From an uncultured Verrucomicrobiae bacterium (lineage in GTDB: Bacteria > Verrucomicrobiota > Verrucomicrobiia > Verrucomicrobiales > DEV007), in assembly GCA_937898895.1 (NCBI GenBank), contig CALDKL010000072.1, positions 1 to 7,108 on the forward strand: a DNA stretch of 7,108 nt. Reading direction: 5' to 3'. The position numbers and the translations under genes were made by a program. The notes below the pieces were generated by a model that searched no databases, was not told the origin of the DNA, and was given only the letters and a program-made list of their open reading frames with translations. This document shows positions 6,325 to 7,108 of the stretch, piece by piece. How positions within the stretch are numbered: position 1 is the stretch's first letter; the number at the start of each line of letters is the position of its first letter.

Positions 6325-6861
6325 TCAATTCAAACCCTGGGGCCCCTCCGCCGCGGGACCGGTCCCGGGAACAAAGGCGAGATTCAGCCCCCATTCCGCC
6401 CTCGTCGCCGTATCGAGGATGAGCTGGCAGAGCGAGTGCACGATTTGTTCGTTCAGAACCATCTCGATCCCTTGCCCTTGCTCGGGATGGAGGCACAGGA
6501 GTGCCTCGCTCTGCGGTCCCGGTTTCACCCCGATGCTAAACAGGAGAATGGGGGATTCGCCGAGCGGCAGATACGTGCTTTCCTGGTATTGTGTCTTGAA
6601 ATCCGCCTGTGAGACGACTTCCTGATGTTTGATCTCCTGCTTCGCTGCTTCGGCGAGAGGATCGGAGTGTGGCACCGCCGGAGCCACTCCCGGTGCGGAA
6701 GCCCGGTTCGCGAGCAGTTGCGTCAGCGTATGCCAAAGCATCGCGGTGTAACGGCGCGTCATCCAAAACCGGAACTCCTGGCGTGCCTTCGTATTCACGC
6801 GAAAGAGCAAACGATCTTCCACCGCCACGTAGGTAAGCTGCATCTGGTGCATCTGACTCAT
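6325..6861 (-). CDS. Conserved-looking protein of unknown function
   Basis: The product is 178 residues from the ATG at 6861. The frame opens at a GTG at 6981 (218 residues), but that start would overlap the upstream gene by 89 bases, and the extra residues look non-coding. A GGAGAGAGGGG stretch lies about 14 bases before ATG 6861; ATG 6852 and 6843 are also possible. Residues 8-40 carry the striking segment LTYVAVEDRLLFRVNTK followed by QEFRFWMTRRYT. A Pro/Ala-rich linker spans about 53-70, and residues 98-170 look like a beta-rich second part with LLFSIGVKPG and WGLNLAFVPG. There is no signal peptide or membrane helix. I recognise no named family. It follows the truncated dehydrogenase-like gene on the same strand and converges on the beta-helix gene, with 18 bases between stops. 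Confidence 0.7.
   Translation of the reverse strand: MSQMHQMQLTYVAVEDRLLFRVNTKARQEFRFWMTRRYTAMLWHTLTQLLANRASAPGVAPAVPHSDPLAEAAKQEIKHQEVVSQADFKTQYQESTYLPLGESPILLFSIGVKPGPQSEALLCLHPEQGQGIEMVLNEQIVHSLCQLILDTATRAEWGLNLAFVPGTGPAAEGPQGLN
6354..6367. repeat. Perfect 14-bp palindrome CGGGACCGGTCCCG
   Basis: This self-complementary sequence lies within the last codons of the unknown 178-residue gene, 48 bases beyond the beta-helix stop. It shares GGGACCGGT with the inverted repeat at 4866-4884 on the other side of the beta-helix gene. In GC-rich coding DNA such a palindrome can arise by chance; no function is asserted. Confidence 0.35.
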
Positions 6862-6892
6862 CCCCGCAATCGTCGCCCCTCTCTCCACCGCG

Positions 6893-7108
6893 TCAAGCCT
6901 CCTCATCGATTCGGAAGATCCCGGAAGGATCGAGTTCGCCATGCCCCAATTCCTCCACAAATCGCTCCCCGACCTGACCACCCGAAGCGGGAGCGCTCAG
7001 CCACTGGTCGCCCTTCCGGCGAATGCGCTCCGCAAGAGCGAGCGTCTCGGCATCGCCGGTCGTGCCAAAATCGATCACCACTGTGCCCGCCGCGAGGACC
7101 GGCTCGAT
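6893..7108 (-). pseudogene. Truncated 3-hydroxyisobutyrate dehydrogenase-like fragment
   Basis: The coding strand runs in from beyond the right edge; 71 residues are visible before the stop at 6893. The stretch GTVVIDFGTTGDAETLALA, then KGDQWLSAPASGG, matches the end of the NAD-binding domain of the 3-hydroxyisobutyrate / 6-phosphogluconate dehydrogenase-like family, whose usual hallmark is a GxxxxDAPVSGG motif. The conserved Asp before AP is Ser here. After SGG the expected GTL(x)IMVGG strand and the roughly 120-residue C-terminal helical domain are missing. Instead there are 27 unrelated residues (QVGERFVEELGHGELDPSG...) and a stop. The other two frames do not restore the family sequence either. 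It is most simply a gene remnant cut by a deletion or rearrangement. A short functional NAD-binding protein, or a different family altogether, remains possible because the N-terminus is not visible. Confidence 0.5.

Noticed and set aside
1..7108. CRISPR array, tRNA, rRNA or insertion sequence
   Set aside because: No regularly spaced repeats, no tRNA-like cloverleaf or rRNA segments, and no transposase or paired terminal repeats were seen.

Overview
This window reads as bacterial chromosomal DNA. It is GC-rich and densely coded, with two short AT-rich intergenic islands. Shine-Dalgarno sequences are weak or absent before most starts. The beta-helix protein has a classical signal peptide, and a second protein looks single-pass with a Pro/Ala/Ser-rich outer segment; both suit a Gram-negative envelope. 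The style reminds me of Verrucomicrobiota or the wider PVC group, but no marker gene here proves it.

Layout. (1) Positions 1-475 hold no convincing gene; they contain a nested inverted repeat (5-56), a smaller hairpin (244-267) and an AT-rich island with a perfect TATAAT (311-316). (2) Positions 476-2067, + strand, are three tightly packed genes: a 73-residue Cys-free helical protein, a 198-residue GAF-domain protein one base later, and a compact 260-residue S8 (subtilisin-type) protease whose start overlaps the GAF stop. (3) Positions 2151-3107, + strand, follow an 83-bp AT-rich gap with its own promoter-like sequence and an imperfect tandem repeat. This gene encodes a PqqD-like domain, one membrane helix, a Pro/Ala-rich linker and a charged C-terminal helix. 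(4) Positions 3118-4830, - strand, are an aldo/keto reductase followed by a PHP-type histidinol-phosphatase-family enzyme, probably one operon. (5) Positions 4939-6306, + strand, are a secreted right-handed beta-helix protein, divergent from the reductase across a 108-bp gap that contains a GC-rich inverted repeat. (6) Positions 6325-7108, - strand, are a 178-residue protein of unknown function and, upstream of it, the end of a 3-hydroxyisobutyrate-dehydrogenase-like gene that appears truncated.

The most interesting part is 476-3107. A small helical protein, a GAF sensor-like protein, a protease with no visible signal peptide or propeptide, and a membrane-anchored PqqD-like protein lie in the same direction. 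PqqD-like folds often bind peptides in systems that make or export modified peptides, so the set could be a peptide-processing or signal-controlled proteolysis module. No modifying enzyme, transporter or evident core peptide is visible, so this is inference. The remaining genes look like ordinary metabolic or envelope functions with no evident link to that cassette.
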